From CALJIC01 sp039805565 (GTDB lineage Bacteria > Chloroflexota > Chloroflexia > Chloroflexales > Roseiflexaceae), in the NCBI GenBank assembly GCA_039805565.1, contig JBDLTZ010000035.1, positions 1-61,391 on the forward strand: 61,391 nucleotides of DNA. Direction: 5' to 3'. Positions within the stretch are counted from its first letter, which is position 1, and the number at the start of each line of letters is the position of its first letter. The notes under the pieces were generated by a model, which did not search any database, was not told the origin of the DNA, and saw nothing but the letters and a program-made list of their open reading frames with translations. Positions 7,163 to 15,007 of this stretch are shown here, piece after piece. Both the position numbers and the translations under genes were made by a program.

Positions 7163-7858
7163 TCACTCTCCCCCACGGTGGAGGCGGTAGCCAACGCCAT
7201 AGACCGTCTCGATCTGCGGGGCTTCCGGCACGCGCTCCAGCTTCTTGCGCAGGTTCTTGATGTGGCTGTCCACCGTGCGCTCCAGCCCCTCGTAGGCGTA
7301 GCCGAGCCCCTGCTCGATCAGCTCCTGGCGAGTGAAGGCGTGCCCGGGCTGCGTGATGAACAGCCGCAACAGGTCGAACTCGGTGGGCGTCAGCTCCACG
7401 GCCTGGCCGGCAAGCGTGACGACGTGCTGGTCGACGTCCAGCCGCAGCGAACCGTAGCTCAGCGCCGGGCGCTCAGCCACGGGTGTGCTGGTCCGACGCA
7501 GGATCGCGCGGATACGGGCCACCACCTCGCGCGGGTTGAAGGGTTTGGTCACATAGTCGTCGGCGCCAAGCTCAAGACCGACGATGCGGTCGGTGTCCTC
7601 GACGCGGGCGGTGAGCATCAGGATCGGCAGCGCGGCGGTGTGTGGGTCGGCGCGGACGACGCGGGTGATCTCCCAGCCGTCGGTGTCCGGCAGCATCAGA
7701 TCGAGCACCAGCAGGTCCGGTCGCTCGGCGCGGATGGTGCGCAGCGCCGTGGCGCCGTCGCTCGCGGTGAGCACCACAAAGCCGGCCTGCTCCAGGTAGG
7801 CCTGGACCAGCCGGACGATCTGCCGGTCGTCATCGACGACGAGGACACGCTGTGTCAT
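7163..7858 (-). CDS. PhoB/OmpR-family response regulator
   Basis: The 231-residue protein has a receiver domain (acidic pocket VVDDD at 7-11, phosphoacceptor Asp53 in LVLDLMLPDTDG, Lys in TKPFNP near 103). Its C-terminal winged helix (about 130-228) has ELTPTEFDLLRLF, TRQELIEQ and TVDSHIKNLRKKLE, ending in VYGVGYRL. These proteins bind 11-base-period direct repeats. Two such identical repeats lie upstream of this operon and upstream of the thioredoxin-VKOR gene, making those the best predicted targets. ATG 7858 follows GAGGAGG; 18 extra in-frame codons upstream lack a site. It pairs with the kinase immediately downstream. Confidence 0.95.
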   Translation of the reverse strand: MTQRVLVVDDDRQIVRLVQAYLEQAGFVVLTASDGATALRTIRAERPDLLVLDLMLPDTDGWEITRVVRADPHTAALPILMLTARVEDTDRIVGLELGADDYVTKPFNPREVVARIRAILRRTSTPVAERPALSYGSLRLDVDQHVVTLAGQAVELTPTEFDLLRLFITQPGHAFTRQELIEQGLGYAYEGLERTVDSHIKNLRKKLERVPEAPQIETVYGVGYRLHRGGE

Positions 7859-7877
7859 CTCGGCCTCCTCGCTGCCG

Positions 7878-7913
7878 CGTGGGGAGAGGGGCCTCCGGCT
7901 CCCTCTCCCCACG
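7878..7913. repeat. Intergenic hairpin (dispersed type)
   Basis: CGTGGGGAGAGGG (7878-7890) pairs perfectly with CCCTCTCCCCACG (7901-7913) over the loop GCCTCCGGCT, followed by ACCTCC. It sits between the DUF2680-like gene and the response regulator inside one operon. There it could shield the upstream message or reduce downstream expression. Similar stem-loops occur at 26285, 37617, 51636, 57656 and 61301. Confidence 0.6.
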
Positions 7914-7921
7914 ACCTCCTG

Positions 7922-8488
7922 CTACTGGCCGCCCATCCTGCCGCGGCCCTGACCCATTCCGGCGCCCTTGCTCATCCCAGCGCCCTTGCTCATCCCAGCG
8001 CCCTTGCCCATCCCGGCGCCAGTCCCGGCGTTGTCACAGGCGCCGTCGCCGTCCGCGTCCACAAAGCCCGCGCCCTGCGGGGCCCACGACTGGCTCAGGC
8101 GGTCCGTCACATTCACCTTGATCGTCACGAGCTGCTGGTCGGCCTGGGCCTGGGTGATGTGCCCGGCGACTACCAGGGCACTCAGCCGGTCAGCGCGCGG
8201 CTTCACGAAGGCGTCCACGATCGCGCCGGTCTTGTCGCCCGCTACGTCGGCGATGGTCTTGCCCGCCTGCAGCTCTGCCACCAGGTCGGCCTGGGGGACG
8301 CCGAGCACCTGCGCCGCGACGGCCACCAGCGACTCCTGCGGGCCGCCCATCCCGCCGCCCATCCCGCCGCCCGGGCCGCGCCCGGTCTGGGTGCCGGGGC
8401 CTACGGCAAACGTGAGCGACGGCAGCGTGAGGGCGATTGCGAGCGCCAGTGCAGCACTGACGGCGATGATCCAGCTACGGGTACGCAT
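7922..8488 (-). CDS. Secreted Gly/Met-rich DUF2680-like protein
   Basis: The 188-residue protein has a signal peptide (MRTRSWIIAVSAALALAIAL to about residue 28), a Gly/Met-rich stretch (GPGGGMGGGMGGP), a helical core (about 50-135: SLVAVAAQVLGVPQADLVAE, then TIADVAGDKTGAIVDAFV and ITQAQADQQLVTIKVNVTDRL) and a Ca-binding-like DADGDG loop. It ends in a hexapeptide repeat (GAGMGK, GAGMSK twice, GAGMGQ) encoded by an 18-bp tandem repeat. The core resembles the YckD/DUF2680 family. ATG 8488 has a GGAGG site. It leads the operon with the response regulator and kinase, and its promoter carries the predicted regulator box. A Spy/CpxP-like accessory or a metal-binding role is possible but unproven. 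Confidence 0.8.
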   Translation of the reverse strand: MRTRSWIIAVSAALALAIALTLPSLTFAVGPGTQTGRGPGGGMGGGMGGPQESLVAVAAQVLGVPQADLVAELQAGKTIADVAGDKTGAIVDAFVKPRADRLSALVVAGHITQAQADQQLVTIKVNVTDRLSQSWAPQGAGFVDADGDGACDNAGTGAGMGKGAGMSKGAGMSKGAGMGQGRGRMGGQ

Positions 8489-8555
8489 CGGTTTCCTCCT
8501 CGGGTCCTGCACCGCCGGGCCGCTGTTGGTCGCGGCGGTCTGCTCTGATACCGTC

Positions 8556-8588
8556 AGTGTAGCTCGTAAAGATGGAGAACCGATGGAG
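8556..8588 (-). promoter_or_regulatory. Response-regulator box and -10 of the DUF2680-RR-HK operon
   Basis: On the minus strand CTCCATC is repeated with an 11-base period (8588-8582 and 8577-8571), then TTT, six bases, and TACACT (8561-8556). The first 21 bases are identical to 3975-3995, and the six-base gap to the -10 is the same. Start expected near 8549, 61 bases ahead of the DUF2680 start codon. This predicts autoregulation by the regulator encoded at 7163-7858. Confidence 0.75.
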
Positions 8589-8754
8589 GTCTGGGCGAGA
8601 TGTGGTGGAGAGATTCGCCGCATGCCCGGCGTCAAGCCGGCCACCGGACAGCGTGTGCAGCAGCGCGTCCCAGCTGTTGCCGAGCAGGTTGCCGACGCGG
8701 ATGGCATGCCGCCCAGCCGGGCAATACCGTCGTGGAACGCGGCGCGGTAGCGGC

Positions 8755-9240
8755 AGCGACGGATCGCCGCCGGGCTGAAGAAGCGGCTGCCCATCAGCGC
8801 CAGGCGCTCCGCCAGCGCGATGAGTTTGACGGATGCGTGCGCGATATCTGGCTCCTCGATCACCAGGCGTCCGCCCGGCGCCAGCATGCGCACGAGCTCG
8901 CGCACCGCGCCCGCTGCGTCGGGGAAGTGGTGGAGTGCGTCAACCACGAGCACGCGGTCACACGCGCCGTTGGGGAAGGGCAGCCGCTCGGCGCGCGCCT
9001 GGACGGCCACCACAGTTCGCCTTTGCCCTCCGCCCGATGCAGCATCGGGCGTGAGGCGTCCGCCACCACCAGCTCCCCGACGTCCCCGCGCAGCTGGGAT
9101 GCCACGCGTCCCGTGCCGCCGCCCGCGTCCAGCAGACAGCCCGCGGTCGGCAGCCGCAGCACTTCGCGCAGCCGGGCTGGGTTCGGCGGGCCGATGATCC
9201 GGTCGTACAGCGGCGCGAGAAGATCGAAGTGGTCGATCAC
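8755..9240 (-). pseudogene. Frameshifted class I SAM-dependent methyltransferase
   Basis: Starting with GTG at 9240 (GTGA overlap with the DUF302 stop), the frame gives IDHFDLLAPLYDRIIGPP and the SAM motif LLDAGGGTGRVASQL. It then shifts near 9014: the expected GAA CTG GTG GTG is missing one G. The next frame continues with VAVQARAERLPFPNGACDRV, DALHHFPD and MLAPGGRLVIEEPD, the rest of a UbiE/Methyltransf_11 domain. Similarity ends near FFSPAAIRR (about 8755), and 8590-8755 looks degraded. One indel plus a ragged end argue for a true pseudogene, but a sequencing error at 9014 cannot be excluded. The substrate is unknown. Confidence 0.8.
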
Positions 9241-9650
9241 GACGCGGCGCCAGTCGTCAGCGCGTCCATCACGCGTCGCAGCCGCGCGCTGACCTCTTGT
9301 GCCACAGGCGTCAGGTCGTCGCGCTGCACAACGCTGAACATCGCCTCCGGGTCGATCGCCGAGACCGTGGTCTGCCCGGAGGCATCGACATAGACAGCGA
9401 CGTTGCAGGGCAGCAGCAGGCCAATCTCGGGCTCCGCGGTGAGTGCGCGCAGCGCCAGCGGCGGATTGCACGCACCCAGGATGATGTAGGGGGCGACGTC
9501 CGCGCCGAGGCGTGCCTTGAGCGTCGCCCGCATATCGATGGTGGTCAGGACGCCGAAGCCCTCCGCCTTCAGCGCAGCCGTCACCGCCTCCACCGCCGCC
9601 GCGTGCGCGAGCGGCGTCCGCACTGTGTACCCATAACGGTGCTGGTCCAT
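9237..9650 (-). CDS. DUF302 family protein
   Basis: The 137-residue protein matches the DUF302 fold: N-terminal YGYTVRTPLAHAAAVEAVTAAL, then GFGVLTTIDMRATLKARLG, the conserved PYIILGACNPPLALRAL with its single Cys, and GLLLPCNVAVYVD. The domain is small and cytoplasmic, binds an unknown ligand, and is often found with sulfur, heavy-metal or redox genes. Here it lies in the same region as ArsR, VKOR and the envelope regulator. It overlaps the methyltransferase remnant by four bases (GTGA), so the two were once translationally coupled. Function is unassigned. Confidence 0.88.
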   Translation of the reverse strand: MDQHRYGYTVRTPLAHAAAVEAVTAALKAEGFGVLTTIDMRATLKARLGADVAPYIILGACNPPLALRALTAEPEIGLLLPCNVAVYVDASGQTTVSAIDPEAMFSVVQRDDLTPVAQEVSARLRRVMDALTTGAAS

Positions 9651-9780
9651 AGTCTATGCCCTCCTCTCAACAGCTCCACTGGTCTGATGCGCTGAGCGGC
9701 CCGATCGTTACGCGCAGTGGTGCCCAACCCTGGCGGGGCGTCTCACATGTCCTGGGGCGCCCCGTCACTACGCTCCCCGC

Positions 9781-9808
9781 TTGACATTGGGCGACATTCG
9801 CGTATGCT
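9781..9808 (+). promoter_or_regulatory. Sigma-70-type promoter of the serine hydrolase gene
   Basis: TTGACA (9781-9786), a 16-base spacer and TATGCT (9803-9808). The -35 is a perfect consensus. The leader to the ATG at 9847 is about 32 bases. The rest of the 9651-9846 gap contains nothing else I can assign. Confidence 0.72.
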
Positions 9809-9846
9809 CCACAGCGCGGAGCGGCGCGAGCAGAGAGGGGCAGTCG

Positions 9847-10929
9847 ATGGCAGGCGAGACTTCCGGGGCGGGACTGACGCTGGGCGACGGGGTGCGCGCC
9901 GCGGCGGAGGAGCTGATCGGCGCCGGGCACGTGCCGGGGCTGGTCGTTGCGGCGGCGCGCGGGGAGGCCTCCGACGTGCTGGCGCTGGGAGCGGATGGCG
10001 CGGGGCAATCGCTCGGCCCGGACTCGCTCTTCCCGGTCGCGTCGATCACCAAGCTCGCCACGGCCCTGGCCGCGCTGCGCCTGGTGGACCAGGGGCTGCT
10101 AGGCCTGGACGACGAGCTGGCAGCGCTGCTGCCTGGGGCGGTGGCTGCCCAGCCGGGGGTCACGCTGCGAACGCTACTCTGCCACACGTCCGGCCTGCCA
10201 CTCGACGTGGCCCCGGCAGCGGCGACGTATGCGCAGGGGCTCGACTGGCCGCGCCTGGCGGAGGCCTGCCGGCACACGCCGCTTGAGGCGCCGCCGTGGA
10301 CGCGCGTGCAGTACAGCAACGCGGGCTACGGGCTCGTCGCGCTGGCCGCCGAGCGCGTGGCGCGTCGGCCGTTCGCGGAGCTGCTGCGCGAGCAGGTGCT
10401 GGACCCGCTTGGTATCGAGGGGTACCTGGGGCAGGAGCCACCTCGCCCGCCCGCCGCGCTGGCGGATGTGCGCGGGAGACACCGCGGCACGCCGATCGAG
10501 CCCTTCAACTCCTCGTTCTGGCGCTCGCTGGCCCTGCCCTGGGCCGGGCTCGTCACCACCGCGCCCGGCGCGCTCGCGCTCGTCCGTGCCTACCTCGGCG
10601 AGCCGGCCGGCTTCCTCAGCGCCGGGCTGCGTACGGCCGCCACCGCCGACCAGACCGGCGGGCTCGCCGGCGGCTTCATCGCACCGCTCTGCTGGGACCC
10701 CTGCCCGTGGGGGCTCGGGCCGGAGGTGCGCGGCGAGAAGCAGCCGCACTGGGTGCCGGAGGCCGCCGGCCCGCGCTCGTTCGGCCACAGCGGCGCCTCC
10801 GGCACGCTCGCCTGGGCCGACCCGACGAGCAGCCTCGCCTGGGTGATCCTCGGCGCCCGCGTGGCCGATAGCGGCTGGCTGCTGCGGCGCTCGGGGGCTG
10901 TGAGCGACGCGCTCCTCGCGAAGCGATAG
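9847..10929 (+). CDS. Serine hydrolase of the class C beta-lactamase/esterase family
   Basis: The 360-residue protein has the three signature elements of the beta-lactamase/DD-peptidase fold: SITK at 66-69 (nucleophile Ser66 and Lys69), YSN at 156-158 (general base Tyr) and an HSGAS triad-like motif (FGHSGASGTLAW) near residue 317. LCHTSGLPLD at 111-120 is typical of the family. There is no signal peptide, which favours a cytoplasmic esterase or peptidase over a true beta-lactamase. The ATG at 9847 lies 39 bases after a good -10; an upstream in-frame start would overlap the promoter and is rejected. It ends 8 bases from the convergent mgtC-like gene. Confidence 0.9.
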   Translation: MAGETSGAGLTLGDGVRAAAEELIGAGHVPGLVVAAARGEASDVLALGADGAGQSLGPDSLFPVASITKLATALAALRLVDQGLLGLDDELAALLPGAVAAQPGVTLRTLLCHTSGLPLDVAPAAATYAQGLDWPRLAEACRHTPLEAPPWTRVQYSNAGYGLVALAAERVARRPFAELLREQVLDPLGIEGYLGQEPPRPPAALADVRGRHRGTPIEPFNSSFWRSLALPWAGLVTTAPGALALVRAYLGEPAGFLSAGLRTAATADQTGGLAGGFIAPLCWDPCPWGLGPEVRGEKQPHWVPEAAGPRSFGHSGASGTLAWADPTSSLAWVILGARVADSGWLLRRSGAVSDALLAKR

Positions 10930-10937
10930 GTGAAGCG

Positions 10938-11426
10938 TTACGAGCGCAGCGGGTCGCCACCGTGCCCGTCATCAGGCACTTCCTCCGGACTACGCCGCAG
11001 ATGCTGCTTCAGCCCACCGAGCCAGCGCAGCGTCGCGAAGTTCACCAGGCTCAGGACGAGTGCAATCTCCGGCATATCGTACGCCACGGCGGCCCCGAGC
11101 GCGCCGGTATTCCAGATGCTCGCCGCCGTCGCGGTGCCGTGGACGCTGACCCCGGTCTTGAGGATCGCGCCGCCGCCAATAAAGCCGATGCCGGTCATCA
11201 GCCCCTCGATGATGCGCGCCTGCGCCTCGGCGCTGCCGCCGGACACCTGCCGCGCCACAAGCACGAAGCTGCACGCCGCGATCGCCACCAGCGGGAAGGT
11301 GCGCAGGCCGGCGCTCCTCACCGCCTGCTCGCGGTCCCACCCGATCGGCAGTGCGAGGAGAAACGCCATGGCGAGGTGCATAAGGTGTGTCCCGATCTGG
11401 AGCCAATCGATGCTCAAGTCGATCAT
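10938..11426 (-). CDS. MgtC/SapB family membrane protein
   Basis: The 162-residue protein has four or five helices with the family signatures ALPIGWDREQAVRSAGLRTF and GFIGGGAILKTGVSVHGTATAASIW (the GxGFIGGGxI region). It is at the short end for MgtC and lacks the C-terminal ACT-like domain of some members. MgtC proteins tune F-ATPase activity or Mg/phosphate homeostasis in other bacteria; the role here is unknown. AGGAGA precedes ATG 11426. A compact hairpin (11469-11492) lies 43 bases upstream in the presumed leader. The gene converges on the serine hydrolase with 8 bases between stops. Confidence 0.9.
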   Translation of the reverse strand: MIDLSIDWLQIGTHLMHLAMAFLLALPIGWDREQAVRSAGLRTFPLVAIAACSFVLVARQVSGGSAEAQARIIEGLMTGIGFIGGGAILKTGVSVHGTATAASIWNTGALGAAVAYDMPEIALVLSLVNFATLRWLGGLKQHLRRSPEEVPDDGHGGDPLRS

Positions 11427-11468
11427 GGCGCTCTCCTGAGCGGCGCACCCTCGTCCCATGGCGCGGAA

Positions 11469-11492
11469 ACGGCTGCCTTGGAAGGCAGCCGT
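11469..11492. other. Perfect hairpin upstream of the mgtC-like gene
   Basis: ACGGCTGCCTT (11469-11479) and AAGGCAGCCGT (11482-11492) form an 11-bp stem with a two-base loop, so this is almost a pure palindrome. It could be an operator or a leader hairpin. The 338-base gap 11427-11764 also holds an 18-base direct repeat and a promoter, but no gene. Confidence 0.55.
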
Positions 11493-11556
11493 GAGGAGAG
11501 GGGGCGGCATACGGTTTCGACGACGCTTCCCAGCGTCTGTGCGATGACCACCGCTG

Positions 11557-11592
11557 TCATTGCTTACCCGGTACTCATTGCATATCCCGTGC
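11557..11592. repeat. 18-base tandem direct repeat, possible regulator site
   Basis: Two adjacent units begin TCATTGC (11557-11574 and 11575-11592) and agree at about 14 of 18 positions. They lie 45 bases ahead of a -10 (11640) that faces the multi-PAS kinase gene. A direct-repeat regulator could bind here; this is only a suggestion from position. Confidence 0.35.
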
Positions 11593-11636
11593 CATCCGGA
11601 GCTTCGCACACAGAAATTACACACTCAACACGCGTG

Positions 11637-11645
11637 TGATATACT
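11637..11645 (+). promoter_or_regulatory. Extended -10 (TGA TATACT) ahead of the multi-PAS kinase
   Basis: TG at 11637-11638 and TATACT at 11640-11645 form an extended -10 with no strong -35. The leader to the start at 11765 would be about 113 bases. A short palindrome (ACACGCGTGT, 11629-11638) abuts it. Confidence 0.5.
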
Positions 11646-11764
11646 ACTCCTACACAAGCTCAGCAAACACAGATAATCAGTCTCAGCGCTCCTGTTGTGC
11701 CTCTGGGCACGCACGACGACACAGGCAGTGACAGCCGCACACGTCCGCGGAGGGGAGCCAGCCG

Positions 11765-14230
11765 ATGGTCCCACAGGATAACCGCACGACCGACGTGCGC
11801 GCCCACGAGCCGGCCCAGCACCTCGCTGTGGCGGTGCTGGACCGCGACCTTCGCTATGTCGAGGTCAGCCAGGCGCTCGCGGTCATCAACGGCCTCCCGG
11901 CCGAGGATCACGTCGGGCGCACGCTCAGCGAGGTGCTCCCAACGCTCGCCCCCGCTCTGGAACCGCTCCTGCGCCAGGTCCTGAGCAGCGGCGAGCCGAT
12001 CGCCGATCTGGAGATCCAGTCCCCAGTGTTTGGCCAGCAGGGCCGCAGTCGCTGCCTGGCGAGCTTCCACCCGGTGCTCGCGCGCGCCGGCACCGTCATG
12101 GGCGTAGAGGTGCTGGTGCGCGAGCTGCCCCCGCTCCCAGAGGCCCCCGCGCCCACCACCTGCGCTATCACCGATCAGGCCCGCATCAGCGGCGAGCTCC
12201 GCGCGCGTGAGCAGTTCATCGCGCACATCGCCGACATATCGCCGTGCCTGATCTTCGTGTACGACGCGCGGGACGACCAGATCGTCTACGTCAATCGGCA
12301 GATCGAGCTGATGTTCGGCTATACCCCGGCCGAACTCGCCGTCCTGACAAACGGCTCGCTCTTCGGCCTGCTCCACCCCGACGACGTGCCGACCGTGCGC
12401 GATCTGATCGCCAGGCTCGACACTGCCCCGGGCGAGGAGGTGCTCGAGATCCAGTACCGCTTCCGTCACCGCGACGGCGGCTGGCGCTGGGTGAGCGGCC
12501 GTGCCCGGGCCCTGACGCGCGACGCGGACGGCGGCATCCGGCAGCTGATCGGCACCGCGACAAACATCACGGCGTACAAGCGCACCGAGGAGGCACTCCA
12601 GAGGGCGCTGCTCCGCTCGGAGTACGCCGAGGCGGCCGCCAGGGGCTTCGTATACGAGTGGGACATGGTATCCGACACCGTCGAGCGCTCCGCCGGCCTC
12701 ACCCAGCTGCTCGGCTACCGCCCCGGTGAGCTGCCGCCCACCCGCGACAGCTGGAGCGCGCTCATACACCCGGAAGACCTGGAGCCCTCGCGGACCCGCG
12801 GGCGCGCCGAGCGGCTCATGAACGACAGCTACAGCACCGAGTACCGCGTGCGCCACAGGAACGGGCACTACCTCCACGTCTGGGACCGCGGCATCATCGT
12901 GCGCGACGCGGAGGGGACGTCGGTTCGCTGCATCGGCAGCACGGTGGACATCACCGAGCGCAAGCGCGCCGCCGCCGCGAGCGCCGTGCTGGACGCAGTC
13001 AGCCGCGCTTTGAGCGACGCGGCCCTCGACGAGGCCGCGATCCCTGGGAGCGTCGCGCACCTGATCGTGCCGGACTTCGCCGATTGGTGCGCGGTCCACC
13101 TGGTAGGGGCCGACGGAGAGATCTCGTACGCCAGCGGCGCCTGCGCCAGCCCCACCCGAGCGGCGCTGGTACGTGAGCTTCAGCAGACCTACCACGCTGA
13201 CCCTGCCTGGACGCAAAGTGAGATCGCCGCAGCACTCAGGACACGCCAGCCGGTCCTACTCCCGAGCGTCCCCGACACATGGGTCGAGTCCGTGGCCGCC
13301 GAGGAGCGCCACCGCACGCTCCTGCGCGAGCTCGCTCCACGCTCGTTCATCTCCATCCCGCTCGTGGCGCGCGGCCAGCTCCTCGGAACGCTGACGTGGG
13401 TCTCCTCCGATGCGATGCGGCGCTACGATGAGGCTGACCGCGATGTGGCACAGGAGATCGCGCGGCGGTTAGCGCTGGCGCTCGACAACGCCCAGCTCTA
13501 CCGGCAGGCACAGGAGGCGGTGCGCGAGCGCGACATGCTCTTCACCATTGCCACCCACGACCTGCGCAACGCCCTCACGGGCCTCCTCGGCCAGGCGCAG
13601 CTGCTGGACCGCAGAGCCGAGCAGGACGGTCTGAGCGAGCGCAACCAGCGCTCGGTGCAGGTGATCGCCGAGCAGGCCAAGCGCCTCAACCAGATGATCA
13701 CGGCGCTGATGGACCTCACCCGGCTGCACGAGGGGCGGCTCGCGCTCAAGATTGCCCCGCTCGATCTGTGTGCCCTGGTCGAGCAGATCGTCGCCACCCT
13801 TCAGCCCAGCCCCAGCGGCCACAGACTCTCCCTCGCGCGCCCCGCCGCTCCGCTGCTGGTGGCAGGCGACCCCGTCCGGCTGGAGCAGGTCGTGCAGAAC
13901 CTGCTCAGCAACGCGATCAAGTACACCCCCGCAGGCGGCGCGGTGAGAGTCCAGCTCGAGCTGGACAGTGCCTTCGCCTCCCTCAGCGTATCCGACCAGG
14001 GCATCGGCATCCCTGTCGATTCGATCCCACACCTGTTCGACTGCTTCTACCGCGCGCCGAACGCGGCCGAGCAGGCGGGCAGCAGCATGGGGATCGGGCT
14101 GTATGTGGTGAAGGAGATCGTGACGCTCCACGGCGGCACGATTTCTGTGGAGAGCACCGAGGGGAGTGGGAGCCGCTTCACGGTCTTGCTCCCGCTCGCG
14201 CAGAGCCCGGACGCAGACCGGACCGCGTGA
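11765..14230 (+). CDS. Multi-PAS/GAF cytoplasmic sensor histidine kinase
   Basis: The 821-residue protein has no membrane segment. An N-terminal PAS-like domain (about 15-120) is followed by two PAS-PAC units (about 150-275, with LIFVYDARDDQIVYVN and YRFRHRDGGWRWVSGRA; about 285-400, with YEWDMVSDTVERSAG and YRVRHRNGHYLHVWDR). Next come a GAF domain (about 405-575), HisKA with His598 in IATHDLRNALTGL, and HATPase (N box NLLSNAIKYTPAGG, G1 DQGIGIP, G2 SMGIGLYVVKEI). The H-box is of the HDLRN subtype seen in many PAS kinases. No response regulator is adjacent; the REC-GGDEF gene 1.3 kb away is on the other strand. The input signal is unknown. Confidence 0.93.
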   Translation: MVPQDNRTTDVRAHEPAQHLAVAVLDRDLRYVEVSQALAVINGLPAEDHVGRTLSEVLPTLAPALEPLLRQVLSSGEPIADLEIQSPVFGQQGRSRCLASFHPVLARAGTVMGVEVLVRELPPLPEAPAPTTCAITDQARISGELRAREQFIAHIADISPCLIFVYDARDDQIVYVNRQIELMFGYTPAELAVLTNGSLFGLLHPDDVPTVRDLIARLDTAPGEEVLEIQYRFRHRDGGWRWVSGRARALTRDADGGIRQLIGTATNITAYKRTEEALQRALLRSEYAEAAARGFVYEWDMVSDTVERSAGLTQLLGYRPGELPPTRDSWSALIHPEDLEPSRTRGRAERLMNDSYSTEYRVRHRNGHYLHVWDRGIIVRDAEGTSVRCIGSTVDITERKRAAAASAVLDAVSRALSDAALDEAAIPGSVAHLIVPDFADWCAVHLVGADGEISYASGACASPTRAALVRELQQTYHADPAWTQSEIAAALRTRQPVLLPSVPDTWVESVAAEERHRTLLRELAPRSFISIPLVARGQLLGTLTWVSSDAMRRYDEADRDVAQEIARRLALALDNAQLYRQAQEAVRERDMLFTIATHDLRNALTGLLGQAQLLDRRAEQDGLSERNQRSVQVIAEQAKRLNQMITALMDLTRLHEGRLALKIAPLDLCALVEQIVATLQPSPSGHRLSLARPAAPLLVAGDPVRLEQVVQNLLSNAIKYTPAGGAVRVQLELDSAFASLSVSDQGIGIPVDSIPHLFDCFYRAPNAAEQAGSSMGIGLYVVKEIVTLHGGTISVESTEGSGSRFTVLLPLAQSPDADRTA

Positions 14231-14256
14231 GCCACAGGGCAAGGTGGGAAAGCCGC

Positions 14257-14988
14257 TCAGGGGCTCCGCTCCAGCCTCCGGATCAGCCAGTCGTCCCGCC
14301 AGAACAGGACCCAGCGGGCGGCGTGGTAGAGCGCGCGCAGCGGCGATCTCCAGCGCACCGGGTCGTAGTCTACCAGCACCACGTGCGGCTCGGGGCCGCC
14401 TGCCAGCAGGAGGTTGTGAGAGCGCAGCAGGTGCTCGCGGGCCACGAACCGCCAGATGCGCCGGGGCGCGGCGGCAGCGGTGTTCAGCCAGCGCCGCTCG
14501 GCCGCGCTCACGCTGTGGGTGCCGTGGAGATCGGGCAGATGGCCTGTGGCCCGCCAGCATCGCAGCGCGCGCCGCACCAGGTCACGCAGCTGGCGCGCGA
14601 TGACCTGCCGCTCCTGCGACGATAGCTCGCCGTATTTCACCGACGCGAGCTGTTGCGCGTCCCCCAGGAACGGCTGCACCACCAGAAGCTGGGCTCGGCC
14701 CTGCTCATCTCCCACCACGACATACGCGCTCGTGATGGCGTGCTCGTCCCCCAGGTACGCGGCGAACAGCTCGGACACCGCTCGGTGCCGAAGCGCGTGG
14801 GCCAGCACGCGCTCCGGCGAACCGCTCAGGTCGCGCTTGAACTTGACGACATACCCCGCACCCTCGGCGGCGTAGACATCGGTCTCGCTGCCGCCCCCAA
14901 TACGGCGCATGTGGAGCGGATGGCTCAGGGCGTCGAAGACTGCGGCGTCATCGGATACAAAGGTGGCGGGTGTGACGTGGGCAGCCAT
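14257..14988 (-). CDS. Protein-kinase-fold protein (unassigned)
   Basis: The 243-residue protein begins MAAHVTPATF and has a glycine-rich loop and lysine like those of kinase-fold proteins (RIGGGSETDVYAAEGAGYVVKF), a helical middle, HNLLLAGGPEPHVVLVDYDPVRW (resembling a catalytic or metal-binding loop), and a C-terminal W-rich helix (ARWVLFWRDDWLIRRLE). It has some likeness to YrbL-type or APH-like kinases, but I cannot assign a family. ATG 14988 is chosen; an alternative in-frame start at 15036 would overlap the upstream gene and neither has a strong ribosome site. It follows the 15008-15421 gene in a likely two-gene operon and is cytoplasmic. Confidence 0.6.
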   Translation of the reverse strand: MAAHVTPATFVSDDAAVFDALSHPLHMRRIGGGSETDVYAAEGAGYVVKFKRDLSGSPERVLAHALRHRAVSELFAAYLGDEHAITSAYVVVGDEQGRAQLLVVQPFLGDAQQLASVKYGELSSQERQVIARQLRDLVRRALRCWRATGHLPDLHGTHSVSAAERRWLNTAAAAPRRIWRFVAREHLLRSHNLLLAGGPEPHVVLVDYDPVRWRSPLRALYHAARWVLFWRDDWLIRRLERSP

Positions 14989-15007
14989 AGGGGTGGTATT
15001 GGCAGTG

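Noticed and set aside
9847..10929. Antibiotic-resistance beta-lactamase
   Set aside because: It has SxxK, YSN and a HSG-like motif but no signal peptide, and such proteins are more often esterases or peptidases.
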